DNA of 64,000 nt from Pseudomonas sp. Marseille-Q3773 (GCF_916618955.1 NZ_OU745390.1:2480001-2544000); one strand, 5' to 3'; numbered from the stretch's first letter, positions 13,020-22,930 are shown. The notes: generated from the letters alone by a model not told the origin. Translations and numbers: made by a program.

Positions 13020-13520
13020 ATGGAATTCGCTTTCTACTTCGCATCCGGGATCGCCGTGCTCTCCACCCTTCGGGTGGTGACCGGTACCAACCCCGTGCAC
13101 GCCTTGCTTTACCTGATCATTTCGCTGATTTCCGTGGCCATGATCTTCTTCGCCCTGGGTGCGCCGTTCGCCGGCGCCCTGGAAGTGATCGCCTACGCCG
13201 GCGCCATCATGGTGCTGTTCGTGTTCGTGGTGATGATGCTCAACCTCGGGCCGGCTTCGGTCGCCCAGGAACGCGGCTGGCTCAAGCCCGGCATCTGGGC
13301 CGGGCCGGTGATCCTCGCCGCCCTGCTGCTGCTGGAGCTGCTGTACGTGCTGTTCGTCGCCCCGAGCGGCGCCGCCATCAGCGGTACCACCGTGGGCCCG
13401 AAAGCCGTGGGCATCAGCCTGTTCGGCCCGTACCTGCTGGTGGTCGAACTGGCTTCGATGCTGCTGCTGGCTGCAGCCGTCACCGCCTTCCACCTGGGCC
13501 GCAACGAGGCGAAGGAGTAA
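13020..13520 (+). CDS. nuoJ: NADH-quinone oxidoreductase subunit J
   Basis: A 166-residue inner-membrane subunit with five hydrophobic segments. The third segment carries the conserved [20 protein letters not shown] block, whose pi-bulge helix is part of the coupling machinery in solved structures. GGACAG at 13010-13015 precedes the ATG. nuoK follows after 3 bases. Confidence 0.96.
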   Translation: MEFAFYFASGIAVLSTLRVVTGTNPVHALLYLIISLISVAMIFFALGAPFAGALEVIAYAGAIMVLFVFVVMMLNLGPASVAQERGWLKPGIWAGPVILAALLLLELLYVLFVAPSGAAISGTTVGPKAVGISLFGPYLLVVELASMLLLAAAVTAFHLGRNEAKE

Positions 13521-13523
13521 ATC

Positions 13524-13832
13524 ATGGGTGCTATCCCTCTCGAGCATGGTCTGGCGGTCGCCGGCATCCTGTTCTGCTTAGGTCTGGTTGGCCTGATGGT
13601 CCGCCGCAACATCCTCTTCGTGCTCATGAGCCTGGAAGTCATGATGAACGCCTCTGCCCTGGCGTTCATCGTCGCCGGTGCCCGTTGGGTCCAGCCCGAC
13701 GGCCAGGTGATGTTCATTCTGGTGATCAGCCTGGCAGCTGCCGAGGCCAGTATCGGCCTGGCCATCCTGCTGCAGCTGTATCGCCGCTTCCACACTCTCG
13801 ACATCGATGCTGCCAGTGAGATGCGCGGATGA
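13524..13832 (+). CDS. nuoK: NADH-quinone oxidoreductase subunit K
   Basis: A 102-residue subunit with three membrane helices. The conserved intramembrane glutamates lie in [13 protein letters not shown] and [11 protein letters not shown]. It is part of the E-channel of complex I. The stop overlaps the nuoL start (ATGA). Confidence 0.96.
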
Positions 13833-15682
13833 ACCTTCTCTTCCTGACTTTCGTCTTCCCCCTCCTCGGCTTCCTGCTGCTGTCGTTCTCGCGCGGGCGC
13901 TTCTCGGAGAACCTGTCGGCCCTGATCGGCGTCGGCTCGGTGGGCCTGTCGGCCGCCGTGGCTGCCTACGTCATCTGGCAATTCAACGTCGCCCCGCCGG
14001 AAGGCGGCGCGTACAGCCAGCTGCTGTGGCAGTGGATGTCGGTGGACGGCTTCGCGCCGAACTTCACCCTGTACCTGGATGGCCTCTCGGTGACCATGCT
14101 CGGCGTGGTCACCGGTGTCGGCTTCCTGATCCACCTGTTCGCGTCCTGGTACATGCGTGGCGAAGCCGGCTACTCGCGCTTCTTCTCGTACACCAACCTG
14201 TTCATCGCCAGCATGCTGTTCCTGATCCTCGGCGATAACCTGCTGTTCATCTACTTCGGCTGGGAAGGCGTGGGCCTGTGCTCGTACCTGTTGATCGGTT
14301 TCTACTACAGCAACCGCAACAACGGTAACGCGGCACTCAAGGCATTCATCGTCACCCGCATCGGCGACGTGTTCATGGCCATCGGCCTGTTCATCCTGTT
14401 CGCCCAGCTGGGTACCCTGAACGTGCAGCAGCTGCTGGTGCTGGCACCGCAGAAGTTCCAGGCTGGCGACACCTGGATGGTCCTGGCCACGCTGATGCTG
14501 CTGGGTGGTGCGGTCGGTAAATCGGCACAGCTGCCACTGCAGACCTGGCTGGCCGACGCGATGGCCGGCCCGACTCCGGTCTCCGCACTGATCCACGCGG
14601 CAACCATGGTGACCGCGGGCGTGTACCTGATCGCCCGTACCAACGGCCTGTTCCTGCTGGCCCCGGACATCCTGCACCTGGTCGGCGTGGTCGGTGGCGT
14701 GACCCTGGTACTGGCCGGCTTCGCCGCGCTGGTGCAGACCGACATCAAGCGTATCCTCGCCTACTCGACCATGAGCCAGATCGGCTACATGTTCCTCGCC
14801 CTGGGCGTGGGTGCCTGGGACGCGGCGATCTTCCACCTGATGACCCACGCCTTCTTCAAGGCCCTGCTGTTCCTGGCTTCCGGTGCGGTGATCGTTGCCT
14901 GCCACCACGAGCAGGACATCTTCAAGATGGGCGGCCTGTGGAAGAAACTGCCGCTGGCCTACGCCAGCTTCGTGGTCGGTGGTGCTGCCCTGGCCGCCCT
15001 GCCGATCGTCACCGTGGGCTTCTATTCCAAGGACGAGATCCTCTGGGAAGCCTTCGCCAGCGGCAACACCGGCCTGCTGTATGCCGGCCTGGTCGGCGCG
15101 TTCATGACCTCGCTGTACACCTTCCGCCTGATCTTCATCGCCTTCCACGGCGAAGCCAAGACCGAAGCCCACGCGGGCCACGGCATCAGCCACTGGCTGC
15201 CGCTGGGCGTGCTGATCGTGCTGTCGACCTTCGTCGGCGCCTGGATCACCCCGCCGCTGGCAGGCGTGCTGCCGGAAAGCGCCGGCCACGCCGGTGGCGA
15301 AGCCAAGCACGCGCTGGAGATCACCTCGGGTGCCATCGCCATCGCCGGTATCCTGCTGTCGGCCCTGCTGTTCCTGGGCAAGCGCCGCTTCGTCAGCGCC
15401 GTGGCCAACAGTGGCATCGGCCGTGTCCTGTCGGCCTGGTGGTTCGCTGCCTGGGGCTTCGACTGGATCTACGACAAGCTCTTCGTCAAACCGTACCTGC
15501 TGATCAGCCACATCCTGCGCAAGGACCCGGTTGACCGCACCATCGGCCTGATTCCTCGGATGGCGCGTGGCGGCCACGTCGCCATGAGCAAGACCGAGAC
15601 TGGCCAGCTGCGCTGGTACACCGCCTCTATCGCCGTGGGTGCCGTGCTGGTGCTCGGTGCCGTGGTAGTGGCTGCGGTATGA
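13829..15682 (+). CDS. nuoL: NADH-quinone oxidoreductase subunit L (antiporter-like)
   Basis: A 617-residue distal proton-pumping subunit of the Mrp-antiporter-like family. Landmarks are the [17 protein letters not shown] block with the conserved Glu, [21 protein letters not shown], and [14 protein letters not shown]. The C-terminal extension (after about residue 500) corresponds to the lateral helix that clamps NuoM and NuoN. A 40-base gap precedes nuoM. Confidence 0.97.
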
Positions 15683-15722
15683 CTATGAATCTTGCGACTT
15701 TGCCAAAGGAAACCAACCCGTC

Positions 15723-17255
15723 ATGATTTTGCCTTGGCTGATCCTGATCCCCTTCATCGGCGGCTTCCTGTGCTGGCTGGGTGAGCGCTTCGGCGCCACC
15801 CTGCCGCGCTGGATCGCGCTGCTGACCATGTCCCTGCTGCTCGGCATCGGCCTGTGGCTGTGGGCCAACGGCGACTACACCCTCGCCCCCGCTCCGGGCG
15901 CCGAGCCGGCCTGGGCCCTGGAATACAAAGTCCAGTGGATCCAGCGCTTCGGCATCAGCATCCACCTGGCCCTCGACGGCCTGTCGCTGCTGATGATCCT
16001 GCTCACCGGCCTGCTCGGTGTGCTGTCGGTACTGTGCTCCTGGAAGGAAATCCAGCGCCACGTCGGCTTCTTCCACCTCAACCTGATGTGGATCCTCGGC
16101 GGCGTGGTCGGCGTGTTCCTGGCCCTGGACCTGTTCCTGTTCTTCTTCTTCTGGGAAATGATGCTGGTGCCGATGTACTTCCTCATCGCGCTCTGGGGTC
16201 ACAGCTCGGCAGACGGCAAGAAGACCCGGATCTACGCGGCGACCAAGTTCTTCATCTTCACCCAGGCCAGCGGCCTGATCATGCTGGTGGCGATCCTCGG
16301 CCTGGTGCTGGTCAACTACACCAACACCGGGGTGATCACCTTCAACTACAGCGACCTGCTGAAGGCCGAACTGCCAGCCGGTACCGAGTACCTGCTGATG
16401 CTGGGCTTCTTCATCGCCTTCGCGGTGAAACTGCCGGTGGTGCCGTTCCACTCCTGGCTGCCTGACGCCCACGCCCAGGCGCCGACCGCAGGCTCCGTTG
16501 ACCTCGCCGGTATCTTGCTGAAGACCGCGGCCTACGGCCTGCTGCGCTTCGCCCTGCCGCTGTTCCCGAATGCCTCGGCCGAGTTCGCGCCAATCGCCAT
16601 GACCCTGGGCCTGATCGGTATCTTCTACGGTGCCTTCCTGGCCTTCGCGCAAACCGACATCAAGCGCCTGGTGGCCTTCTCCAGCGTCTCGCACATGGGC
16701 TTCGTGCTGATCGGTATCTACTCCGGCAGCCAGCAGGCCCTGCAAGGCGCGGTGATCCAGATGCTGGCCCACGGCCTGTCGGCTGCCGCGCTGTTCATCC
16801 TGGCTGGCCAGCTGTACGAGCGCCTGCACACCCGTGACATGCGCGAAATGGGCGGCTTGTGGCACCGCATCGCCTACCTGCCGGCCATCAGCCTGTTCTT
16901 CGCCGCCGCCTCCCTGGGCCTGCCCGGCACCGGCAACTTCGTCGGCGAATTCCTGATCCTGATCGGCAGCTTCGCCAGCGTGCCGTGGATCACCGTGATC
17001 GCCACCACTGGCCTGGTGTTCGGTTCGGTGTACTCGTTGATCATGATCCACCGCGCCTACTTCGGCCCGGCCAAGGCCGACAGCGTGCTGGCCGGCATGG
17101 ACGGCCGCGAGCTGATCATGGTCCTGGGTCTGGCTGTACTGCTGATCCTGCTGGGCGTGTATCCGCAGCCGTTCCTCGACACCTCTGCCGCCACCATGAG
17201 TGGTGTGCAGCAGTGGCTCGGTTCCGCTTTCACTCAACTCGCTTCGGCCCGGTAA
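15723..17255 (+). CDS. nuoM: NADH-quinone oxidoreductase subunit M (antiporter-like)
   Basis: A 510-residue, 14-helix proton-pumping subunit. Conserved elements include [19 protein letters not shown] with the essential Glu, [20 protein letters not shown] with the discontinuous helix, and [17 protein letters not shown]. It ends 7 bases before the nuoN start. Confidence 0.97.
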   Translation: MILPWLILIPFIGGFLCWLGERFGATLPRWIALLTMSLLLGIGLWLWANGDYTLAPAPGAEPAWALEYKVQWIQRFGISIHLALDGLSLLMILLTGLLGVLSVLCSWKEIQRHVGFFHLNLMWILGGVVGVFLALDLFLFFFFWEMMLVPMYFLIALWGHSSADGKKTRIYAATKFFIFTQASGLIMLVAILGLVLVNYTNTGVITFNYSDLLKAELPAGTEYLLMLGFFIAFAVKLPVVPFHSWLPDAHAQAPTAGSVDLAGILLKTAAYGLLRFALPLFPNASAEFAPIAMTLGLIGIFYGAFLAFAQTDIKRLVAFSSVSHMGFVLIGIYSGSQQALQGAVIQMLAHGLSAAALFILAGQLYERLHTRDMREMGGLWHRIAYLPAISLFFAAASLGLPGTGNFVGEFLILIGSFASVPWITVIATTGLVFGSVYSLIMIHRAYFGPAKADSVLAGMDGRELIMVLGLAVLLILLGVYPQPFLDTSAATMSGVQQWLGSAFTQLASAR

Positions 17256-17262
17256 GAGCGCT

Positions 17263-18732
17263 ATGGAATTCACCACTCAACACTTCATCGCATTGGCGCC
17301 GATGCTGATCACCACCATCACCACGGTGGTGGTGATGCTGGCGATCGCCTGGAAGCGCAACCACTCGCAGACCTTCCTGCTGTCCACTGTGGGCCTCAAC
17401 CTGGCCCTGCTGTCGATCCTGCCGGCACTTAAGGTTGCGCCGCTGGCGGTCACTTCGCTGGTGACCATCGACAAGTTCGCCTGCCTGTACATGGCGATCA
17501 TGCTGGTGGCCACGCTGGCTTGCGTCACCCTCGCCCACGCCTACCTCGGCGAAGGCGCCAAGGGCTTCCCGGGCAACCGCGAAGAACTCTACCTGCTGTT
17601 GCTGATGTCGGCCCTCGGCGGCCTGGTGCTGGTCAGCGCCAACCACCTGGCCGGCCTGTTCATTGGCCTGGAGCTGCTGTCGGTACCGGTCTACGGCCTG
17701 GTGGCGTATGCCTTCTTCAACAAGCGCTCGCTCGAGGCCGGCATCAAGTACATGGTGCTGTCGGCTGCCGGCTCGGCGTTCCTGCTGTTCGGCATGGCCC
17801 TGCTGTACGCCGACGCCGGCAGCCTGAGCTTCGACCAGATCGGCAAGGCCCTGGCTGCCACCAGCATGCCAAGCCTGCTGGCCCAGCTGGGCCTGGCCAT
17901 GATGCTGGTCGGCCTGGCGTTCAAGCTGTCGCTGGTACCGTTCCACCTGTGGACCCCGGACGTGTACGAAGGCGCCCCGGCGCCGGTCGCCGCGTTCCTG
18001 GCCACCGCCAGCAAGGTGGCGGTATTCGCCGTGGTGGTACGCCTGTTCATGCTCTCCCCTGCTGCCAGCAGCGGCGTGCTGAGCACCGTGCTGGCGGTGA
18101 TTGCCGTGGCCTCGATCCTGATCGGCAACCTGCTGGCATTGACCCAGAGCAACCTCAAGCGTCTGCTCGGTTACTCGTCCATCGCCCACTTCGGCTACCT
18201 GGTCATCGCCCTGGTCGCCAGCAAGGGCCTGGCCCTGGAAGCCATGGGCGTGTACCTGGTCACCTACGTGATCACCAGCCTCGGCGCGTTCGGTGTCATC
18301 ACCCTGATGTCCTCGCCTTATGGCGGCCGTGACGCCGATGCGCTGTACGAGTACCGCGGCCTGTTCTGGCGCCGTCCGTACCTGACCGCAGTGCTGACCG
18401 TGATGATGCTGTCGCTGGCCGGTATCCCGCTGACTGCCGGCTTCATCGGCAAGTTCTACATCATCGCCACCGGCGTCGAGTCGCACCTGTGGTGGCTGGT
18501 CGGTGCGCTGGTGATCGGTAGCGCCATCGGTGTCTACTACTACCTGCGCGTCATGGTCACCCTGTACCTGGTCGAGCCGAACCTGCGTCGCCACGACGCC
18601 CCGCTGAAGTGGGAACAGCGCACCGGCGGCGTCATGCTGCTGGCCATCGCCATTCTCGCCTTCGTGCTTGGCGTGTATCCGCAGCCGCTGCTGGAAATGG
18701 TCCAGCAAGCGGGCCTGCAACTGATCGGCTGA
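17263..18732 (+). CDS. nuoN: NADH-quinone oxidoreductase subunit N (antiporter-like)
   Basis: A 489-residue, 14-helix antiporter-like subunit. Landmarks are [36 protein letters not shown] and [20 protein letters not shown] 17263 (protein MEFTTQHF) is chosen; an in-frame codon at 17200 would place the start inside nuoM. It is the last gene of the operon and is followed by a strong terminator. Confidence 0.97.
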   Translation: MEFTTQHFIALAPMLITTITTVVVMLAIAWKRNHSQTFLLSTVGLNLALLSILPALKVAPLAVTSLVTIDKFACLYMAIMLVATLACVTLAHAYLGEGAKGFPGNREELYLLLLMSALGGLVLVSANHLAGLFIGLELLSVPVYGLVAYAFFNKRSLEAGIKYMVLSAAGSAFLLFGMALLYADAGSLSFDQIGKALAATSMPSLLAQLGLAMMLVGLAFKLSLVPFHLWTPDVYEGAPAPVAAFLATASKVAVFAVVVRLFMLSPAASSGVLSTVLAVIAVASILIGNLLALTQSNLKRLLGYSSIAHFGYLVIALVASKGLALEAMGVYLVTYVITSLGAFGVITLMSSPYGGRDADALYEYRGLFWRRPYLTAVLTVMMLSLAGIPLTAGFIGKFYIIATGVESHLWWLVGALVIGSAIGVYYYLRVMVTLYLVEPNLRRHDAPLKWEQRTGGVMLLAIAILAFVLGVYPQPLLEMVQQAGLQLIG

Positions 18733-18750
18733 TTACCCCGGCAAAACAAG

Positions 18751-18780
18751 ACACCCCGCTCATGCGGGGTGTTTTTTTAT
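18751..18780 (+). terminator. rho-independent terminator of the nuo operon
   Basis: ACACCCCGC, loop TCAT, GCGGGGTGT followed by a run of T, 18 bases after nuoN. It closes the 15-kb nuo transcription unit and marks the left border of the phage-derived cassette. Confidence 0.95.
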
Positions 18781-18826
18781 CTGCCTTGTCTGCTCTGCAG
18801 GTAATGTCATCGCAGCCAGTGGCACC

Positions 18827-19090
18827 TCATTCATCGGCTGCTCTCTGGGCTATCGTCGGCAACGCCGCCCTGCGCAACTCACCATTTGCCGAGGGCAGGT
18901 AAACTTCCGGGTTGGGCATGCCGCTGGGTGAAAGTTCATGGGTCATTTCGAATTCGGCACGCACTGACCAGCCACACGCCTCGGTTGTGCATTGCAAATA
19001 GGCAATGCGCAGGAAAATATGGCGGCCTTCACTGGTGCGTATACGCATCCGGCTGTGGCAATGCGGGCAAACCAGCTTGTAAGTACTCAC
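18827..19090 (-). CDS. Ogr/Delta-like zinc-finger protein
   Basis: An 87-residue protein whose Cys pattern CPHC...C-x4-C (LVCPHCHSRMRIRTS, then LQCTTEACGWSVRAEFE) and the following HELSPSGMPNP stretch match the P2 Ogr / P4 Delta family of late-gene transcription activators, which bind DNA through a zinc finger. GTG at 19090 is preferred because AGGT lies about 7 bases upstream; a TTG 15 bases earlier is the alternative. Typical Ogr proteins are about 72-80 residues, so the length fits. It is transcribed divergently from the CI-like gene. A host target is unknown; one may be the minus-strand gpL/holin unit, but that is inference. Confidence 0.72.
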   Translation of the reverse strand: MSTYKLVCPHCHSRMRIRTSEGRHIFLRIAYLQCTTEACGWSVRAEFEMTHELSPSGMPNPEVYLPSANGELRRAALPTIAQRAADE

Positions 19091-19254
19091 GACACGTACC
19101 TGCAAGCATGATTCAACGCTATGCTCCCTAAGAATAATCGCTCAGCTGTGTCAGTATTGGCTGCAAACTTGGAATTATTCTTCAGTTCGGTGTTTCTCAT
19201 TGCAGAAATGCTCCTTAAAACGCAGGGCTGTATTCATAACGAGTAGTTTAAGCC

Positions 19255-19288
19255 CATGGAATATCTTTAAACCAGTCATGGATATCTG
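19255..19288. promoter_or_regulatory. direct repeat overlapping the CI-like gene's ribosome-binding region
   Basis: CATGGAATATCT (19255-19266) and CATGGATATCTG (19277-19288) are near-identical copies spaced 22 bases (about two helical turns), ending 2 bases before the ATG at 19291. Paired, helically phased repeats next to a repressor gene are typical of autoregulatory operators. There is no strong ribosome site, only GGA inside the second copy. Function is inferred. Confidence 0.4.
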
Positions 19289-19290
19289 TT

Positions 19291-19671
19291 ATGAGTACTC
19301 ACGTACTTGCTGCAGTGCTCACCCGCCTCAAGCTTTTGACCGGTGCCAAGACCGATGCCGAGCTCTCGCGCAAGTTGTCGATCAGCCCACAAACCTTGAG
19401 CAGCTGGAAGGTGCGCGACAGCATCCCCTATTCGTTGTGCATAGACCTGGCCCGACAGCACCGCTGCTCGCTGGACTGGCTGCTGCTGGGCGAAGTCGCC
19501 ACCGCCCCCTCGCCCGTGGATGAGCCCGACTGGGAGTACGACATGCTCACCCGCCTGCGCACGCTATCGCCCGCTGATCGCCAGGCGGTGCTGCTGCTCA
19601 TCAAGGACAAGCAACGCATCCAGCAACTGGAACAGAAACTGAATGCACTTGGTGCGTCAGCCACCGGCTAA
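19291..19671 (+). CDS. CI-like phage repressor (HTH only)
   Basis: A 126-residue protein with an N-terminal helix-turn-helix (about residues 8-60). The pattern LTRLKLLTGAKTDAELSRKL, SISPQTLSSWKVRDSIPY and CIDLARQHRCSLDWLLLGE matches the bacteriophage CI repressor HTH family of P2/phiCTX-like and Pseudomonas prophages. The part after about residue 70 is short, ends in a helical or coiled region (LLLIKDKQRIQQLEQKLNAL), and has no S24/LexA-type peptidase, so SOS-driven self-cleavage is not expected. Its stop overlaps the convergent holin-like gene by 4 bases. Confidence 0.72.
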   Translation: MSTHVLAAVLTRLKLLTGAKTDAELSRKLSISPQTLSSWKVRDSIPYSLCIDLARQHRCSLDWLLLGEVATAPSPVDEPDWEYDMLTRLRTLSPADRQAVLLLIKDKQRIQQLEQKLNALGASATG

Positions 19672-20030
19672 CCCCGGTTTCGCCAGCGCTGGATAAGCTC
19701 GCGTGGGTCCAGTGTATCCAGCCAGACCATGACCTTGAGGCTGATCGGGATCACGACCACCGCAGCCACGAAAGCCGCCATGCCACGGGTCAGCAAGGGC
19801 ACCAGTGACGATACCAACGGCTCGAACAAGTGGCCCACCCCCACGGTCACGAACACCAGCAGCAGTTTCTTGCCCAGCTTCAGGCGCCTGGCCGTATTGG
19901 TGATCAGCCGGTCACGCGCCGCGCTCACCAGCAGCGCGCCCAACAGCGCGGCGAACAGCACACTGCCATCCACCTCAAGCAACGCCACGAGCGCGCTGCA
20001 CGGCGCGTCGAGAATGCCGACATCAGGCAT
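19668..20030 (-). CDS. putative holin-like membrane protein
   Basis: A 120-residue protein with three hydrophobic segments (about residues 20-38, 53-71 and 80-101) and a charged C-terminus, the build of a class I phage holin, which perforates the inner membrane to release endolysin. ATG 20030 (MPDVGILDAP) has GAGGG upstream and overlaps the gpL-like stop by 8 bases, implying coupling. No endolysin or spanin gene follows; the next gene is the convergent CI-like repressor. The holin reading rests on topology, size and the gpL neighbour, so it stays tentative. Confidence 0.55.
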   Translation of the reverse strand: MPDVGILDAPCSALVALLEVDGSVLFAALLGALLVSAARDRLITNTARRLKLGKKLLLVFVTVGVGHLFEPLVSSLVPLLTRGMAAFVAAVVVIPISLKVMVWLDTLDPRELIQRWRNRG

Positions 20031-20370
20031 GGTTGCGCCCTCGACGTGCAGCGGGCAAGCAAGCAGCCGCCCCCAGGTGGTAGCGCACCGCAGCCTCGAT
20101 AAAGCGCAGGTAGCACACCCGCAATGCGCGCCCGTGGCCATGCCTGGCGACGTCCTCGAGGCGCTTGTAACCTCGCTCGCGCAGTACCGCACGCCAGCGG
20201 GCGAACTCGCGTGCCGCGTCGATGGCCGCGCAGCGGGCGGCCACTTGCAGTGCGGTTTCGCTGACAGACGACTGCAGGTGCAGGCGCTCGCGCAGCCTGC
20301 CCAGGTCTATTCGTGGCCAGAACGGGTCATGGCTATCGGCAAAACGTGGAAACAGAGGATCGTTGCCCAT
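20023..20370 (-). CDS. P2 gpL-like head completion protein
   Basis: A 115-residue protein resembling the N-terminal two thirds of the P2 gpL family. The elements are F-W-P-R-I-D-L-G-R-L-R-E-R-L, a variable segment, AAIDAAREFARWRAVLRERGY, LEDV, then a helix RALRVCYLRFIEAAVRYHLG. In phage, gpL seals the filled head before tail joining. Here the C-terminus (after LGAAACLPAAR) differs from the usual acidic ending, so the protein may be truncated or altered. GAGGGG precedes the ATG, and the upstream luxR-type stop is only 9 bases away. No other capsid gene is present, so the native role cannot be served alone. Confidence 0.6.
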   Translation of the reverse strand: MGNDPLFPRFADSHDPFWPRIDLGRLRERLHLQSSVSETALQVAARCAAIDAAREFARWRAVLRERGYKRLEDVARHGHGRALRVCYLRFIEAAVRYHLGAAACLPAARRGRNHA

Positions 20371-20379
20371 GTTCGCCCC

Positions 20380-20628
20380 TCACTGCTCGGCCAGCATGCC
20401 ATAGCGAATGGCCTTGATCACCGCCGCCACCCGGGTGGGCACATCGAACTTGCGCAGGATGTTCGACACATGGAAGTTCACCGTCGATTCCTTGCACGCC
20501 AGAATCTGGCCGATCTCCCAGGAACTTTTGCCGTAGGCACACCACAACAGGACTTGCTGTTCACGTGGTGTCAGGCGAACCGGGGCGTCCGCCAAAGGTT
20601 GCTGCGCGCATCGAGGGTTGTCATTCAT
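20380..20628 (-). CDS. solo LuxR-type HTH transcriptional regulator
   Basis: An 82-residue protein made almost entirely of a LuxR/GerE DNA-binding domain (residues 18-78): LTPREQQVLLWCAYGKSSWE, IGQILACKESTVNFHVSNIL, RKFDVPTRVAAVIKAI. These are the conserved residues of quorum-sensing-type LuxR C-terminal domains, but there is no autoinducer-binding or receiver domain. GGAG lies 8 bases before ATG 20628. It heads a tight minus-strand unit (luxR-type, gpL-like, holin-like) and is divergent from the TonB receptor at 20850, with 221 bases between. It could control either neighbour; this is unproven. Confidence 0.85.
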   Translation of the reverse strand: MNDNPRCAQQPLADAPVRLTPREQQVLLWCAYGKSSWEIGQILACKESTVNFHVSNILRKFDVPTRVAAVIKAIRYGMLAEQ

Positions 20629-20849
20629 GTTTGAACTCCGCAGGTGATTGAGTCAGGCATCGCTGCCGGTCTGCGGCCACCTTACGAAGCGCGTGCCGTG
20701 CGACTCTACTACCGCGGCTTGTAGAGAACTTTCGTACAACCCCTCCTGATCAAAACCAGCAGCAAATCTGCCGGATTCCTTCGTGCTTTATTCGCGATTT
20801 CGCTCGTCTCAACGCCGTTGTCCTTTGCCCTGTCGCCTGGAGTCGTACA

Positions 20850-22910
20850 ATGCGTTGCGTTTTGCCCCTATCGTCCTGCCTTGGCCTGCTGGCCGCCTTG
20901 GCTGCCAACCAGCCTGCGGCGGCCTCCTCGGTCGAACTGGGCCAGGTGCTGATCACAGACGAAGAGCAGAATGACCTGAGCGCAGCCCACGAACGCCTGC
21001 GCGAGGTACCTGGGGCGACCAACCTGGTGGACATGCAGCATGCAGAACAAGGCCGGGTCGCAAGCAACCAGGACGTGCTCGCCTACCAGCCCGGGGTATT
21101 CGCCCAATCGGCTGGCAACGATGGCATCAAGCTGTCGATCCGCGGCTCAGGCATCAACCGCGCCCCAGGGGCCCATGGCTCCGGGGTGTACACGCTGTTC
21201 GACGGCCTGCCCCTGACCGGCCCGGGCGGTACGCCGTACGAACTGTTCGAGCCGCTGTGGCTGAGCCGTGCCGAAGTGCTGCGCGGTGCCAATGGCTTTG
21301 ACCAGGGCGCGCTGGCCCTGGGCGGAGCACTCAACTACATCACCCACACCGGCTACGACGCCGCGCCGCTGCAGGTGCGCTACGAAGTCGGCAGCCGTGG
21401 CTATCAGCACCGCCAGGTGAGTTCGGGCCAGGTATTGGGCAACTTCGACTATTACCTGGCGCTGACCGATTCGGAGTATGACGGCTACCAGGCGCACAGC
21501 AGCGGCAGTGCGAAAGGCGTTGCCGCCAATTTCGGCTACCGCTTCAACCCTGACCTGGAAACCCGCTTCTACCTGCGTTATCGGGAAACCGAGAACGAAC
21601 TGGCCGGGCGCCTGACCAAGGAGCAGGTCAAGCACCACCCCCGCGCTGCCAACCCGAACTACCTGGCCCGCGACGACAGCCGCCCTCAGCCGGGCAGCAC
21701 CTGGCTGGGCAACAAGACCACCTTCTACCTCGACGACGATGCACGCCTGGAAGCCGGCCTGGTCTACCACGACTACCCGATGGACCTGCGCGAAGGCCCG
21801 ATGCGCCTGAAGGTGGCCTACACCGATATCAGCGGCACCTTGAATTACTTCCGCCGCGACACCCTGATGGGCCACGACAGCAAGACCACCGTTGGCTGGC
21901 GCACCACCAAGCACCTGCCCAACAGCGGCGCCTCGCAATTCGAACGGACGGGTGACGTGTTCGGCAAGCGTACCCGCGACTTCACCTACCAGGGTTCGGA
22001 CACCGTGCTGCATGCCGGCAACGACCTGGAACTGGTGCCGGACCTGTGGCTGACCACCGGCCTGGCGCTGATCTACACCCGCCGCGAAAGTGCGGTCACC
22101 TACCCTGCCGAAGGCGGCAAGGTGAGCCTGCATGACTGGGACTATGCACCTCGCCTGGGGCTGCGCTATGACATCCGCCCGGACCTGCAGGTGTACGGCA
22201 ACCTGAGCCGCTCGGTCGAACCTCCGCATCCGTGGGCGTTGATCTGGAGCGCGCCGACCGCCTACCAGCCGATCGAAATGCAGAACCAGACAGCCACCAC
22301 GCTGGAGCTGGGCGCGCGCGGCGATTCGGCAATAGGCCATTGGGACCTGGCCTGGTACTACGCGCAGGTGCGACATGAACTGCTGGCCGTGGAAATCCTC
22401 CAGGGCGCTCCGGCCAAGGAATTCAATGCCAGCGCCACCGTGCACCAGGGGGTGGAGGCAGGCCTCGACAGCACGCTGTGGGAACGCGCCGGGGCTGGCA
22501 GGCTCAGCTTGCGCCAGGCCTACACCTTCAGTGACTTCCACTACCGCGACGACGACCAGTTCGGCGACAACCGCCTGCCCGGCATCCCGATGCACTACTA
22601 CCAGGCCGAGCTGCGCCACGACTGGCCCAGCGGGTTCTACGCGGGGATCAACACGCAGATGGCGTCGAAAGTGCAAGTCGACTATGCCAACAGCTATCAC
22701 GCCGACGCCTATGCCTTGCTCGGCGCGCGCCTCGGCTGGAATTCACCGAAACAGGACTGGCAGACCTGGCTTGACCTGCGCAACCTGACCAACAAACGCT
22801 ATGCGGCAACGGTGACACCCGGCTACAACGACGCGGGCAAGGACGTGGCCCGCTCGACACCGGGCGAAGGGTTCGCTGTGTATGCCGGGGTTTCCTACAG
22901 CTTCCGCTGA
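20850..22910 (+). CDS. TonB-dependent outer-membrane receptor
   Basis: A 686-residue protein with a signal peptide (about residues 1-25), a TonB-box-like LGQVLITDEE just after it, a plug domain (about 50-165, with DVLAYQPGVFAQSA and LSIRGSGINR), and a 22-strand barrel ending in YAGVSYSFR. No FecA-type N-terminal signalling domain is present, so it is not a transducer. The plug resembles the ferric-citrate/hydroxamate group, but the substrate cannot be read from sequence. No Fur-like site was seen upstream. GGAG at 20839-20842 precedes the ATG. A stem-loop follows the stop. Confidence 0.85.
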   Translation: MRCVLPLSSCLGLLAALAANQPAAASSVELGQVLITDEEQNDLSAAHERLREVPGATNLVDMQHAEQGRVASNQDVLAYQPGVFAQSAGNDGIKLSIRGSGINRAPGAHGSGVYTLFDGLPLTGPGGTPYELFEPLWLSRAEVLRGANGFDQGALALGGALNYITHTGYDAAPLQVRYEVGSRGYQHRQVSSGQVLGNFDYYLALTDSEYDGYQAHSSGSAKGVAANFGYRFNPDLETRFYLRYRETENELAGRLTKEQVKHHPRAANPNYLARDDSRPQPGSTWLGNKTTFYLDDDARLEAGLVYHDYPMDLREGPMRLKVAYTDISGTLNYFRRDTLMGHDSKTTVGWRTTKHLPNSGASQFERTGDVFGKRTRDFTYQGSDTVLHAGNDLELVPDLWLTTGLALIYTRRESAVTYPAEGGKVSLHDWDYAPRLGLRYDIRPDLQVYGNLSRSVEPPHPWALIWSAPTAYQPIEMQNQTATTLELGARGDSAIGHWDLAWYYAQVRHELLAVEILQGAPAKEFNASATVHQGVEAGLDSTLWERAGAGRLSLRQAYTFSDFHYRDDDQFGDNRLPGIPMHYYQAELRHDWPSGFYAGINTQMASKVQVDYANSYHADAYALLGARLGWNSPKQDWQTWLDLRNLTNKRYAATVTPGYNDAGKDVARSTPGEGFAVYAGVSYSFR

Positions 22911-22930
22911 AATGCTTCACACAGCTGGCT

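Larger units (their letters stand above)
18827..20628. mobile_element. remnant of a P2/phiCTX-like prophage (inferred)
   Basis: Five small genes in 1.8 kb between the nuo terminator and a TonB receptor. On the minus strand there is an Ogr/Delta-like zinc finger; on the plus strand a CI-like HTH repressor. Converging from the right on the minus strand are a LuxR-type HTH protein, a P2 gpL-like head-completion protein and a holin-like protein. In P2, gpL is followed by gpX and the holin, and Ogr activates the late genes, so the partial order L then holin is retained while tail, capsid, terminase and integrase genes are absent. No att repeats or tRNA were seen at the borders. The overlaps are tight and no frame is broken, which hints at domestication rather than simple decay. 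Confidence 0.5.

Noticed and set aside
18733..20849. Search for att repeats or a tRNA as prophage integration site
   Set aside because: No repeated core at both borders and no tRNA was seen, so no attachment site is called.
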